53,607 bases of DNA, from contig JAIFLV010000036.1 of assembly GCA_020048895.1 (NCBI GenBank), forward strand, positions 1 through 53,607, written 5' to 3'. Within the stretch, counting starts at the first letter, position 1. The number at the start of each line of letters is the position of its first letter. Below the pieces are notes generated by a model, which saw only the letters and a list, made by a program, of their open reading frames with translations, ran no database searches and was not told where the DNA came from. The translations under genes and the position numbers were made by a program. The DNA comes from Rhodoferax sp. (GTDB lineage Bacteria > Pseudomonadota > Gammaproteobacteria > Burkholderiales > Burkholderiaceae_C). Shown in pieces: positions 33,941-42,399 of the stretch.

Positions 33941-34777
33941 ATGAATGGTGTCAACCGCAATGTTGACGCCATCGGCGTGTTTGACAGTGGGGTGGGCGGC
34001 TTGAGCGTGCTGCGCGCGTTGCTGACCGAACTACCTCACGAGCGCTTCGTTTATCTGGCCGATCAGGGCCACGCCCCCTATGGCGAACGCGAAGACAGCC
34101 ACATCATCCAGCGCGCGTCTGCGATCACCCGTTACCTCACTGCACAGCACCGCGTCAAGGCGATGGTGGTCGCCTGCAATACCGCGACTGCCGCTGCCAT
34201 TCACCTGATGCGCGAGGCACACCCTGAGATACCCATCGTGGGAATTGAGCCAGCGCTCAAACCCGCGGTGGCTCTGAGTACCACGCACCGCATTGGCGTT
34301 ATGGCTACACGCGGAACGTTGCAAAGTGAAAAATTCCGCTCCCTGCTGGAGGGCCTGTCCGCACAGGCGGTGTTCGTACTGCAGCCCTGCGATGGGCTGG
34401 CCGATGCAATCGAACGTGATGATGCTATACAAATAGGAGCTATCTGCGCACAGTCCACAAGCGTAATGGGCACTTTTGACTCACAACCTGACCAGATTGA
34501 CACGCTCGTTTTGGGGTGTACGCATTACCCCTTCGCCAGCGACATTCTCCGATCGCTGGTTGGTGATGCTGTGCACTTGCTCGAAGGTGGTGCACCAGTG
34601 GCACGCCAGACCCGGCGGGTTCTGGAGCAACGCGGATGGCTTGCCCCTGCGCCCGTGGCACACACTGCGCCACCTCCACCATTGGTCATAGGCTCTACGG
34701 GCAGAACCGATGCACTGCAAAGTGCTGCCAAACGCTGGCTTGGACTGGATTGCACGGTGGCATCATGGGACGTATGA
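33941..34777 (+). CDS. murI: Glutamate racemase
   Basis: Makes D-glutamate for peptidoglycan. It has 278 residues with both catalytic cysteines present (VVACNTATAAAIH and VLGCTHYPFASD) and the opening IGVFDSGVGGLSVLRAL. Repeat R3 lies in frame between about codons 161 and 175 and encodes a stretch that I would expect to be surface-exposed. ATG at 33941 follows the fumarase stop by 10 bp. Its stop overlaps the carbonic anhydrase start by 4 bp (ATGA). Confidence 0.96.
   Translation: MNGVNRNVDAIGVFDSGVGGLSVLRALLTELPHERFVYLADQGHAPYGEREDSHIIQRASAITRYLTAQHRVKAMVVACNTATAAAIHLMREAHPEIPIVGIEPALKPAVALSTTHRIGVMATRGTLQSEKFRSLLEGLSAQAVFVLQPCDGLADAIERDDAIQIGAICAQSTSVMGTFDSQPDQIDTLVLGCTHYPFASDILRSLVGDAVHLLEGGAPVARQTRRVLEQRGWLAPAPVAHTAPPPPLVIGSTGRTDALQSAAKRWLGLDCTVASWDV
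34423..34463 (+). repeat. Interspersed repeat copy R3 (inside murI)
   Basis: Contains TGCTATACAAATAGGAGCTA followed by TCTGCGCAC and AAGCG, matching the family layout. It is read in frame within murI. Confidence 0.45.
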
Positions 34778-35439
34778 AGCTTTTCATTTGCACCGCGCTC
34801 GCACTTGCCAGCATCAACGTCAACGCGTCGTTGTGCGAGACCGGAAAACGCCAGTCCCCCATCAACATCAACGCCACCGAAAAAAGGTCGGGGCAAGTCC
34901 TCGAATTCGCGTACCAGCCTGCACCTTTGCGCATTGCCAACGATGGCCACACGGTGCGGGTACGGTTTGACAAGCGCAGCGTCTTGCGCATTGGTAAGGA
35001 TGCTTACGCATTGCAACAGTTTCACTTTCACACCCCTGGCGGTGACCAGATCCATGGGGAAGAATTTCCCATGGCCGCACATCTGCTGCACAAAAGTGCC
35101 TCGGGGCAACTGCTGGCGGTGGTGGTGCTGTTTCGCATGGGTAAGGAAAACACCATGCTGCGGCAGTTGTTACCTTTGATTCCGCCCAAGCCTGATGGTG
35201 ACCATCTGCAGGCCAGCCATTCGATGGATGCCACCAATCTGATTCCCCACCAGCGTGCTTATTACCGCTACACCGGCTCGCTCACCGCACCACCATGTAC
35301 CGAGGGTGTGAAGTGGGTTGTGATGCAACAACCGCTTGAACTCTCCAGCGAACAACTGGCGACTTACCGCAAGCGTTTTGCAGACAACGCCCGCGCCGTA
35401 CAACCCCTGGATGGTCGCACGGTTGTTGAGGCGCCCTAG
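34774..35439 (+). CDS. Alpha-type carbonic anhydrase, periplasmic
   Basis: Zinc enzyme interconverting CO2 and bicarbonate. It has 221 residues with a signal peptide (MKLFICTALALASINVNA). Zinc ligands are visible in QFHFHTPGGDQIHGEEF and MAAHLLHK (the H-x-H pair and third His), and QSPININ and LTAPPCTEGVKWVV are alpha-CA signatures. The start at 34774 is chosen for the 4-bp ATGA overlap with murI and the signal-peptide fit; an in-frame ATG three codons upstream is possible. It is probably co-expressed with murI. Confidence 0.94.
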   Translation: MKLFICTALALASINVNASLCETGKRQSPININATEKRSGQVLEFAYQPAPLRIANDGHTVRVRFDKRSVLRIGKDAYALQQFHFHTPGGDQIHGEEFPMAAHLLHKSASGQLLAVVVLFRMGKENTMLRQLLPLIPPKPDGDHLQASHSMDATNLIPHQRAYYRYTGSLTAPPCTEGVKWVVMQQPLELSSEQLATYRKRFADNARAVQPLDGRTVVEAP

Positions 35440-35546
35440 TTTCGGCTCTATTGCGACAAGTCAAGACTGCAAACGCCTGGCTCGGAAAGAATCTCCGAAG
35501 CGCAAATGTCGCGGCTTTTCACATCTTTCCTTCAAGGACTCCCTGC

Positions 35547-36713
35547 ATGTTCCGACATGAAAACACCTACTCGACCAACGCCATCCGGCTTTCATTCACG
35601 GGGCTAGCGATCGCTTTGCTGTTGGGCTTGCCCACCGCTGCTGCCGCGCAAACCAAAAAAGGAGACCCCGTTGCAGGTATCGCCGTCAAGGTCACGCCGG
35701 AAATGATTGGCGCTGGCATCGTATCCAGCGGTGTGGCCTTGCCCCCCATCCCGCCCGTCACTGGCAATCGCAAGAATCGTGTGCAGTCCTGGGGCAAACC
35801 ACTACCCTACCCCATCATCATTGCCGACCGAAGAAACAACCGGTTGATCGAGATTGCCCCCGACAAAAGCATTGTGTGGGAGTTTCCGTCGCCCAGTCTG
35901 GAGGTCTACCGGGGCAACGAGGACGTGAATTTCTCGGCCGATGGCAAGTTGCTCGCGATCAGCGAGGAAGACAACTACGACCTGCACATCGTGGACTACG
36001 AGAGCAAGGCTTTGACCTGGACCTACGGTGTTCCCAACCACCGTGGGAGCAAGAATGGCCTGCTGAACTACCCAGACGACTCGCATCTGCTGGCCGATGG
36101 TCAGTTTGTGACCGCGGATATCCGCAACTGCCGCGTACTCATCATTGATCCGAAGACCAACAAGGAAACAACCCAGTGGGGCACACCCGGTCAGTGCAAG
36201 CACAATCCACCCACCCAGTTGGCCCACCCCAATGGTGCAACGCCCATGGACAATGGGGACCTGCTGGTAACCGAGATCACGGATGCCTGGATATCGCGCA
36301 TCACACGTGACAGCAAAGTGCTGTGGAGCGTGAAAGCCCCCAAACTGCGCTATCCATCGGACGCATTTCCTACGGAAGACGGCAAGCACATCATCGTTGC
36401 GGACTTCTGGAAACCGGGCCGCGTCATCATCTTTGATCCCGCCACCCGCAAGATCATTTGGGAATACTTCGCTGAAGACGGCGACGGCATGCTCGACCAT
36501 CCATCGATCGCCCGTGAATTGCCGGAAACCGGTGACATTCTTGTCGTGGATGACCTGCATGACCGGGTAGTGGTCATTGACCGCCAGACCAAGAAATTCA
36601 TATGGCAGTATGGCGAGAAAGGCAAGAAGGGCTACAAACCCGGTTTGCTGCATTACCCCGATGGCGTCGATCTCGACGTGTTTCGCGACTGGAAGGCAGC
36701 GCTCAAGAAATAG
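35547..36713 (+). CDS. Secreted beta-propeller protein with PQQ/NHL-like repeats
   Basis: A 388-residue protein with a signal peptide (hydrophobic core 15-33, cleavage near AAAAQ at 35). At least six blades repeat the pattern 'R-V-x-x-I-D-x-x-[TS]-K-x-x-x-W': LIEIAPDKSIVWEF (100), HIVDYESKALTWTY (147), VLIIDPKTNKETTQW (197), ISRITRDSKVLW (249), VIIFDPATRKIIWEY (293) and VVVIDRQTKKFIWQY (341). There is no enzyme motif, so binding or structural roles are possible. An AAGGA site precedes the ATG. It is followed by a clear terminator. Confidence 0.8.
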   Translation: MFRHENTYSTNAIRLSFTGLAIALLLGLPTAAAAQTKKGDPVAGIAVKVTPEMIGAGIVSSGVALPPIPPVTGNRKNRVQSWGKPLPYPIIIADRRNNRLIEIAPDKSIVWEFPSPSLEVYRGNEDVNFSADGKLLAISEEDNYDLHIVDYESKALTWTYGVPNHRGSKNGLLNYPDDSHLLADGQFVTADIRNCRVLIIDPKTNKETTQWGTPGQCKHNPPTQLAHPNGATPMDNGDLLVTEITDAWISRITRDSKVLWSVKAPKLRYPSDAFPTEDGKHIIVADFWKPGRVIIFDPATRKIIWEYFAEDGDGMLDHPSIARELPETGDILVVDDLHDRVVVIDRQTKKFIWQYGEKGKKGYKPGLLHYPDGVDLDVFRDWKAALKK

Positions 36714-36808
36714 TGGGCCGAATTGGTGCGCTGACTTGGCATCAAAGTTGCTCAGAAAGATTGCGACTGAGGGTCGCGTCTCCTCGCAGGGCGTCATAAC
36801 CTTGCTTT

Positions 36809-36843
36809 AACCCCCGCGCCATCACTGGCACGGGGGTTTTTTT
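36809..36843 (+). terminator. Rho-independent terminator after the propeller gene
   Basis: Stem AACCCCCG/CGGGGGTT extended by GCC/GGC around a small mismatch, followed by seven T. It closes the unit ending with the propeller gene. Confidence 0.85.
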
Positions 36844-36899
36844 CGCGGTCACAATCGAAGCTTCGCGCCCAAATATCCCGAATCACTCACGACCACTTT

Positions 36900-37367
36900 A
36901 TGCAACACTTTTTGCAACGCGCCGCTACGCTGATCGCGCTGACCCATCTGTTACTGAACACTGCAGCAGTGGCGGACAGCTCCTCGGCATTCAGTGCCTC
37001 GTCCACCGCGATAGGTAGCCTCTCCACGTCGGTCGAGAAATCAAGCGACAGTTCGTCTGGAAAGAAGCAGGTTGCGCAAGGTCGATACACGCTCGTTGCC
37101 ATGGAGCCAATCGAACTGCAACCTGACACGCTGCGCTTGCGCCTGGTCGCTGCGACTCCAGAGGCCACGGCTGAAATTTCGCTGCGGCTCCCACGCAGCG
37201 CGGTCGACCAAGCCCAACTGGCGGTCGGCCAAACACTTGCTGCCAACCATCGTCCGTACGGCGTTGCCTTTTCCAAAGTGACAACGGGTGGTGAAGCGTC
37301 CACTTTTTTCCTGGTCCTGGCCGACAACTGGTTCGGTGAACTGGAAAGCCGTCCCGTACTGCTTTGA
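36900..37367 (+). CDS. Secreted hypothetical protein, 155 aa
   Basis: Not a family I recognise. It has a signal peptide (hydrophobic TLIALTHLLLNTAAVA, cleavage near residue 25), then a Ser-rich low-complexity stretch (about 26-55) and a beta-rich domain (about 60-155; YTLVAMEPIELQPDTLRLRL, AVGQTLAANHRPYGVAFSKV). The C-terminus FFLVLADNWFGELESRPVLL is hydrophobic. Its stop overlaps the alternative TTG start of the DUF2145 gene. The two genes and the ferredoxin gene form a tight run. Confidence 0.75.
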   Translation: MQHFLQRAATLIALTHLLLNTAAVADSSSAFSASSTAIGSLSTSVEKSSDSSSGKKQVAQGRYTLVAMEPIELQPDTLRLRLVAATPEATAEISLRLPRSAVDQAQLAVGQTLAANHRPYGVAFSKVTTGGEASTFFLVLADNWFGELESRPVLL

Positions 37368-37375
37368 AAACCTGC

Positions 37376-38314
37376 ATGGCACTTGCGGGTCTGACCCGTT
37401 CATTTCGCCGCACTATGATTTTCCTGGCACTGTGGTGCTGGGGTGCCTTTGCGTGCGCCGAGTCGTTGCGTTACTGCCAAAGTCCCGCGGAGTCGACTGC
37501 CCACGAGCAGGATCGATGGCTGCAAGTCGCAGCCATCGCCAAAGCCGAACTTGAGCGCTCTGGGGCGACGGTAGCGCTGGTGTCGCGTTCGGGCCTGGCA
37601 TTGGAGTGGCTGGGCCATCGCTACTCGCATGCGGGCGTCAGTCTGCAAGCAAGCCTGAATGCGCCGTGGTCCGTACGTCAGTTGTATTTCGCCTGTGATG
37701 AGCAGCGCCCCCGCCTTTTCGATCAGGGCATCAGTGGCTTCGTGATGGGTTCCAGAGACCCGTCGCAAGGATTCCTTTCCATTGTTTTTCTTCCTGCGCA
37801 AGAAGCCGCTGCGCTGGAACGCACTGCACTGGACAACAGCCAGGCGCTACGCTGGCTCGGTGACACCTACAGCGCCAATGCCCACACTTTCAGCGATCGC
37901 TACCAGAATTGCAACCAGTGGCTGGTCGAACTGCTGGCCGCCGCTTGGGGAGCACCCACAACCGATGTGCAGGACCGCGTCTGGGCACAGCAGTGGCTTA
38001 CATCGCAAGGATTTGAACCCAGTGTAGTTAGCCTTGGCTGGCCACCTTTGCTATGGATCGCGGCGACTCTGCCGTGGATACACACCGACGACCATCCTGC
38101 AACAGACCTGGCTTTAGCACAGTTTCGCCTCAGCATGCCTGCGTCCATTGAGGCCTTCGTGCACAGGCGTTACCCGCAAGCAGCACGCGTCGAGTTATGC
38201 TATTCCGAAACCCGGGTGGTTGTCCGTCGCGGTTGGGAATCGCTGGACGCGGGCTGTCAGCCGGAGGTGACCGATGAAGTCATCGAACTCCATTCCGCAG
38301 CGATCTCGTCCTGA
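37376..38314 (+). CDS. DUF2145 domain-containing exported protein
   Basis: About 312 residues. It matches, from memory, the DUF2145 family of exported proteobacterial proteins with unknown function. The signal peptide reads from RSFRR through IFLALWCWGAFACA. Conserved-looking segments include LEWLGHRYSHAGVSL, a YFACDEQRPRLFDQG stretch, and DRYQNCNQWLVELLAAAWG. The Cys/His/Asn pattern (RYSHAG ... NCNQW) recalls papain-like/NlpC-type active sites, but this is speculative. Start choice is uncertain: TTG 37364, ATG 37376 or ATG 37415. It ends 2 bp before the ferredoxin start. Confidence 0.78.
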   Translation: MALAGLTRSFRRTMIFLALWCWGAFACAESLRYCQSPAESTAHEQDRWLQVAAIAKAELERSGATVALVSRSGLALEWLGHRYSHAGVSLQASLNAPWSVRQLYFACDEQRPRLFDQGISGFVMGSRDPSQGFLSIVFLPAQEAAALERTALDNSQALRWLGDTYSANAHTFSDRYQNCNQWLVELLAAAWGAPTTDVQDRVWAQQWLTSQGFEPSVVSLGWPPLLWIAATLPWIHTDDHPATDLALAQFRLSMPASIEAFVHRRYPQAARVELCYSETRVVVRRGWESLDAGCQPEVTDEVIELHSAAISS

Positions 38315-38316
38315 CC

Positions 38317-38610
38317 ATGAAACATTCCGTCACACCTATTCTTTACAGCGCCCGTACCGAGCCCGATGGCCTGCAAGTAGATGCATTTTCTGACCAACCG
38401 CTGCTGGTCTCCCTTGAGCAGGGCGGCAGTAATTGGCCCAGCTCTTGTCGCAACGGCGCATGCCGCACCTGCATTGGTCAGTTGCACAGCGGCCAGGTTC
38501 GTTACGAAGTTGATTGGCCCGGAATAACCACCGAAGAGCAGAACGAAGGCTATGTGCTCCCTTGCATTGCCTACCCGTGCTCCAATCTGGTGCTTCGACC
38601 CGGATATTGA
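38317..38610 (+). CDS. Plant-type [2Fe-2S] ferredoxin
   Basis: A 97-residue electron carrier. Cluster ligands are Cys44, Cys49 and Cys52 (SSCRNGACRTC) and Cys83 (LPCIAYPC), the standard C-x4-C-x2-C...C spacing. There is no signal peptide, so it is cytosolic, unlike its two exported neighbours. Its partner reductase or acceptor is not in the window. It is separated by only 2 bp from the DUF2145 gene, so it is almost surely co-transcribed. Confidence 0.92.
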   Translation: MKHSVTPILYSARTEPDGLQVDAFSDQPLLVSLEQGGSNWPSSCRNGACRTCIGQLHSGQVRYEVDWPGITTEEQNEGYVLPCIAYPCSNLVLRPGY

Positions 38611-38775
38611 TGCCGCATAGACCGACCTCACCGACGATAACGCACGATAGGACTTGAAATCGACCGCACCAACGCCAGTTGTGGTTTGGGCATGACGCAC
38701 CCATTGGTTTTGCTATATCCAATTGTGGTAACTTCGCGCCCCACACCAACGCAAACCGGTTGAAGGGCCACTATC

Positions 38776-40287
38776 ATGAATCAGGCGTCGCAGGCCCTCG
38801 GGGAACTGACTACAGAACAACTGCAAAGCATCCTGCGCGGTATTGAGAAGGAGAGTCTGAGAAGTACCCCACAGGGTGGGCTGGCCATGACTCCTCACCC
38901 CGCTACGCTGGGCTCACCACTCACCCACCCGCACATCACCACGGATTTCAGTGAATCCCAGATCGAGCTCATTACCGGGGTGCACCGCAACGTGTTGTCG
39001 TGCCTGGACGAACTCACGCAACTCCAGCAAGTCACAACGCGGGCGCTGGTTGACGAAATGCTCTGGGCTTCGAGCATGCCTTGTGGCCTGCCGGAGGACC
39101 ACCTCATTCCCATTGGCCAATATGGGACGTCCAACGTGGGCCGATCCAAGAGCGTCTACCGAATGGGCCTCGGCCACCGCTATGGGCGGCGTATGCAGAC
39201 GATCTCCGGAATTCACTACAACTGGTCTCTGCCTGGAGTTTCCAGTGAAGCCTACTTTGGCTTGATCCGTAACTTCCGTCGCAACGCATTTCTGCTGCTG
39301 TACCTCTTTGGGGCGTCGCCCGCGGTCTGCACGACATTCGTCGCAGGGCGCGACCATCGGTTGCAAACGCTCAATGAGTACACCCGTTACCTGCCCTACG
39401 CGACATCGCTGCGGATGGGCCGATTGGGATACCAGAGCGATGCCCAAACCAGCCTGGCAATCAGCTATAACAGCCTGCCCGACTACCTCAATGCCTTGCA
39501 AAACGCCATGCGGCAACCGTACCCTCCATACGAGACCATCGGTGTGCGAAGCCCGGATGGTGCCTACCGTCAGTTGTCGACCAGTCTGCTGCAAATCGAG
39601 AACGAGTTCTACGGAACGATCCGCCCGAAACGGGTATTGCGCCCTGGAGAGCGCCCGGTACACGCGCTGCGCGAACGCGGGGTGGAGTATGTCGAGGTGC
39701 GCTTGATGGACCTGGATCCATTCGAAACGGTCGGTATCGGAGCGCAGACCATGCGGTTTCTCGACGTGTTTTTGGTGCATTGTCTGGTTAGCAACAGCCC
39801 GCCAGATACGTCCGATGAAATTGCTGCACTGGGGCGCAACCAGCACAAAGTGGCGGAGCGCGGACGCGAGCCCGGCCTGGTGTTGGAACGATCTGGCGAG
39901 TCTGTTGTGCTCACCACGTGGGCCGCCGAGTTGCTGCAGTCCATGCGTCCTATCGCCCAGCGCTTGGACACCATTGAAGGCAATCTTGCCCACCAAGTTG
40001 CGCTGGATGCTGCCGTTGACTCATTGGCCCACCCGGATACGCTGCCATCGGCCCGTGTGCTACAGGCGGTCAAAGCCCAGCCCAATGGGTCCTTTGTTGC
40101 ATTTGTGAGAAGCAGATCCAAAGAAATCAAAGAAGCCATGCAGTCTATGCCCATGCCCCATGCACTTGAAGAGCACTACAAAGCCATGGCGCATGCTTCC
40201 GTTTTGGAACAAAAGTCGACGGAGCGCGAGGACACATTGGACTTTGACGACTACCTGCAGAATTACCTTTCTGCAGCATCCGCCTGA
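38776..40287 (+). CDS. gshA: Glutamate-cysteine ligase (E. coli-type)
   Basis: First step of glutathione synthesis. It has 503 residues. Seen: GIEKESLRSTPQGGLAMTPH, the ATP/Mg2+ entry motif, LGSPLTHPHITTDFSESQIE, MPCGLPEDHLIPIGQYG, GIHYNWSLP and RVLRPGERPVHALRERGVEY. These match the gamma/beta-proteobacterial GshA type. The start ATG 38776 has a GAAGGG site. Transcription is probably independent of neighbours (165-bp gap upstream, 108 bp downstream). Confidence 0.96.
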   Translation: MNQASQALGELTTEQLQSILRGIEKESLRSTPQGGLAMTPHPATLGSPLTHPHITTDFSESQIELITGVHRNVLSCLDELTQLQQVTTRALVDEMLWASSMPCGLPEDHLIPIGQYGTSNVGRSKSVYRMGLGHRYGRRMQTISGIHYNWSLPGVSSEAYFGLIRNFRRNAFLLLYLFGASPAVCTTFVAGRDHRLQTLNEYTRYLPYATSLRMGRLGYQSDAQTSLAISYNSLPDYLNALQNAMRQPYPPYETIGVRSPDGAYRQLSTSLLQIENEFYGTIRPKRVLRPGERPVHALRERGVEYVEVRLMDLDPFETVGIGAQTMRFLDVFLVHCLVSNSPPDTSDEIAALGRNQHKVAERGREPGLVLERSGESVVLTTWAAELLQSMRPIAQRLDTIEGNLAHQVALDAAVDSLAHPDTLPSARVLQAVKAQPNGSFVAFVRSRSKEIKEAMQSMPMPHALEEHYKAMAHASVLEQKSTEREDTLDFDDYLQNYLSAASA

Positions 40288-40395
40288 TAATTTGCGGCAA
40301 GGGTCAGCGGCCCGGCGTTCTGGCGCGTTAGAGCTGCATTGCTGGAGCGCACCTTGACCATTTCACAATTTCACTACTTTGTCGCAGTACGCGCG

Positions 40396-41622
40396 ATGCG
40401 GCTCGTCCTGTTGACTGCCACCGTACTTGCCATGGCAGGCACGGCATCCGCTGCGCCGCCGCCAGTCATTGTTGGACGCATTGTTGCTGTCACGGGCAAT
40501 GTGCGCTACTTTGACGACTTCAGCGGCGAATGGCGGCCCGTCACGCTCAACCAGATCATCGCGCAAGGCGAATTTTTGAACTCCGATCCGCATTCGCGCG
40601 TGGCGCTACGGATTGGGCCAACCAGCGTGTGGCTTGATGAGCGCGCAGACCTGCAAGTGGGCCAGATCGGCGACGAGGCGCTGCTGTTGCGCCTTCGGCG
40701 GGGCGCGATCGCGCTGCGATTGCGTTCTGACGATCTAGCACCCGTGACACGGATTCAAACACGCGAAGGATGGATTCTTCTGGAGAGCGAGGGCCTCTAC
40801 CGGGTCGACCAACGCCCGCAATCGACCCGGGTGTTGGCGCTTCAGGGACGCCTCCGCTTCGAATCGACCCTGGCAGCCGAAGCACAGCGCGCCTGGTTGC
40901 GTGACGGTGAACAAATGGAGTTTGAAGGCGCACGTTCTGAAAGTCAGGCTCCCATGCCCGATGGCTTCAGTGACTGGGTGGGCGCACAGATCTATGCAGA
41001 AAACAACGATGCGACGGGCAACTACCGCTATGTCTCACCCGAGGTCACTCTGTCGGACGACTTGAATCGCTATGGCCAATGGGATCAGTGGCACGGCCGC
41101 TGGGGCTGGCTCCCTGGTGGCGCCTGGTCACCACCTCCGGTATACCTGCGCGTGTATCCACATACACGTGGCCACAGTGATCGACGTTGGGACCGCCCCC
41201 CCGAATACCGTGGGCGCGACTGGGACCGAGATGGACATCGCGATCGGCCGCGCGACCGCAATGATGGGCGCGAACCCGGTGACCGGCGCGACGGCGGTGG
41301 CGTTCGCGACGGCGCGCGGGATCAGGGCGTTGTGCATCCATACCGACGTCCAGACTTTTCCCACCGTCAAGCGGAGTCTCGTGTCCCCACACCCCATGAA
41401 CCCCGAGGGAACCCCGGAGGCCAGCGCCCCGAGCGCCCCACACCAACAGCACAGCCACCCCAAACAGGCCATACCACGCCATCCGTGAGTGCACCAAACG
41501 TTGCACCGGCAACGCCAAGAGATCAGGGCTGGCATCAGGAAAAACGCGCTCCCGGGAACCTCGTCCCGAATGAAACCGAGCGCGAAAAACGTAGCCGCCG
41601 GACCAAGGATCTGGAACGATAA
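40396..41622 (+). CDS. Secreted FecR-domain/DUF6600-like protein with Arg/Asp-rich tail
   Basis: A 408-residue protein with a signal peptide (MRLVLLTATVLAMAGTASA). A FecR-like beta domain (about 25-190) has RVALRIGPTSVWLDERADLQ and LQGRLRFES. A DUF6600-like segment, LNRYGQWDQWHGRWGWLPGG, follows at about 225-250. The final 150 residues are low-complexity, rich in Arg, Asp, Gly and Pro (RDWDRDGHRDRPRDRNDG). Start ATG 40396 is chosen for the signal peptide. Its role may be in the cell envelope. The tail keeps G/C at third codon positions, so it looks coding rather than a frameshift product. Confidence 0.82.
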   Translation: MRLVLLTATVLAMAGTASAAPPPVIVGRIVAVTGNVRYFDDFSGEWRPVTLNQIIAQGEFLNSDPHSRVALRIGPTSVWLDERADLQVGQIGDEALLLRLRRGAIALRLRSDDLAPVTRIQTREGWILLESEGLYRVDQRPQSTRVLALQGRLRFESTLAAEAQRAWLRDGEQMEFEGARSESQAPMPDGFSDWVGAQIYAENNDATGNYRYVSPEVTLSDDLNRYGQWDQWHGRWGWLPGGAWSPPPVYLRVYPHTRGHSDRRWDRPPEYRGRDWDRDGHRDRPRDRNDGREPGDRRDGGGVRDGARDQGVVHPYRRPDFSHRQAESRVPTPHEPRGNPGGQRPERPTPTAQPPQTGHTTPSVSAPNVAPATPRDQGWHQEKRAPGNLVPNETEREKRSRRTKDLER

Positions 41623-41631
41623 AACACGAAA

Positions 41632-41651
41632 GCCCGCGTCACGACGCGGGC
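41632..41651. terminator. Hairpin between convergent genes
   Basis: A perfect 9-bp stem GCCCGCGTC/GACGCGGGC with a two-base loop, between the FecR-type gene and the convergent phasin-like gene. T-runs are weak on both sides (CTTTCGTGTTTT on minus), so termination is likely but not certain. Confidence 0.6.
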
Positions 41652-41687
41652 ATAGAGTTCACGTGCCGTCAGCGCCGGCACCAGCGA

Positions 41688-42218
41688 TTAAGCAGCTTTG
41701 CGCGTGCGAACCGCTTTCTTGGCGACAGCGCGTTTGACCGCGGCTACTTTGACCTTGGCAGTCTTGCCAGCAATCTTGTTAGCCAACACACCCGACTGGG
41801 CTTCCATCTTGGCAACCACTTTGGTAACGGCCTGCGCCGCAGGTACGGCGGCGACGGCCAAAGCGTGCAACTTGACGCCTGTTGCCTTTTCGAACTGGCT
41901 GGCGTTGGCGGCTACCTGATTCACACCCTTACCTGCAATCTCCACCGCCTTGTTGACAGCCACATCGGCGCCATCCGACGTCAATTCCACGCCACGCGCA
42001 TAGAAACCAGAAAACTTCTTTTGCGCTGCAACGGCGTTACCACGAACTTCCAAGCTCAAACGCGTGCCGGTCTTCTTGACGGCTGCAGCCCAACTCTGGT
42101 CCACATAAGCCACTGCGCGCTCGTTACCCACGCGGTAAGCGTTGATGACATTCTTGGCTGTGTTGCCATAGGATTCGATCAGCTCATTGGTAACGGTCGC
42201 GAGGTTTTTGCTGGACAT
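41688..42218 (-). CDS. Phasin-like protein with histone H1-like Lys/Ala-rich tail
   Basis: A 176-residue helical protein. The N-terminal 110 residues (VTNELIESYGNTAKNVINAY, VDQSWAAAVKKTGTRLSLEV) resemble phasin-type amphipathic helices. The C-terminus (about 140-176; KTAKVKVAAVKRAVAKKAVR) is Lys/Ala-rich like AlgP/PhaF or histone H1-like proteins. That combination suggests binding both PHA granules and DNA (inference); it could also be a plain structural DNA-associated protein. A strong AGGAG site precedes ATG 42218. Confidence 0.6.
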   Translation of the reverse strand: MSSKNLATVTNELIESYGNTAKNVINAYRVGNERAVAYVDQSWAAAVKKTGTRLSLEVRGNAVAAQKKFSGFYARGVELTSDGADVAVNKAVEIAGKGVNQVAANASQFEKATGVKLHALAVAAVPAAQAVTKVVAKMEAQSGVLANKIAGKTAKVKVAAVKRAVAKKAVRTRKAA

Positions 42219-42399
42219 GGGTAACTCCTGAAAAAAGTGGAATAAAAAAAGTGATGGGTCGAATTGTCTTGAAATGACCTAGTGGCGGCACCTTAAATCC
42301 AGCATTTTTCCTAGAGCGAACTGCCTAGCCTCGCGGTGCAGGCAAAGTGCCTGACAATTCGAACCGTAAATTCAATCCATCGAGGCACAGCAAATCGGT

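Noticed and set aside
41072..41488. Overlapping plus-strand frame inside the FecR-type gene, as evidence of a frameshift in its tail
   Set aside because: The main frame keeps G/C-rich third positions and stays open to a normal stop; the overlapping frame has no recognisable domain.
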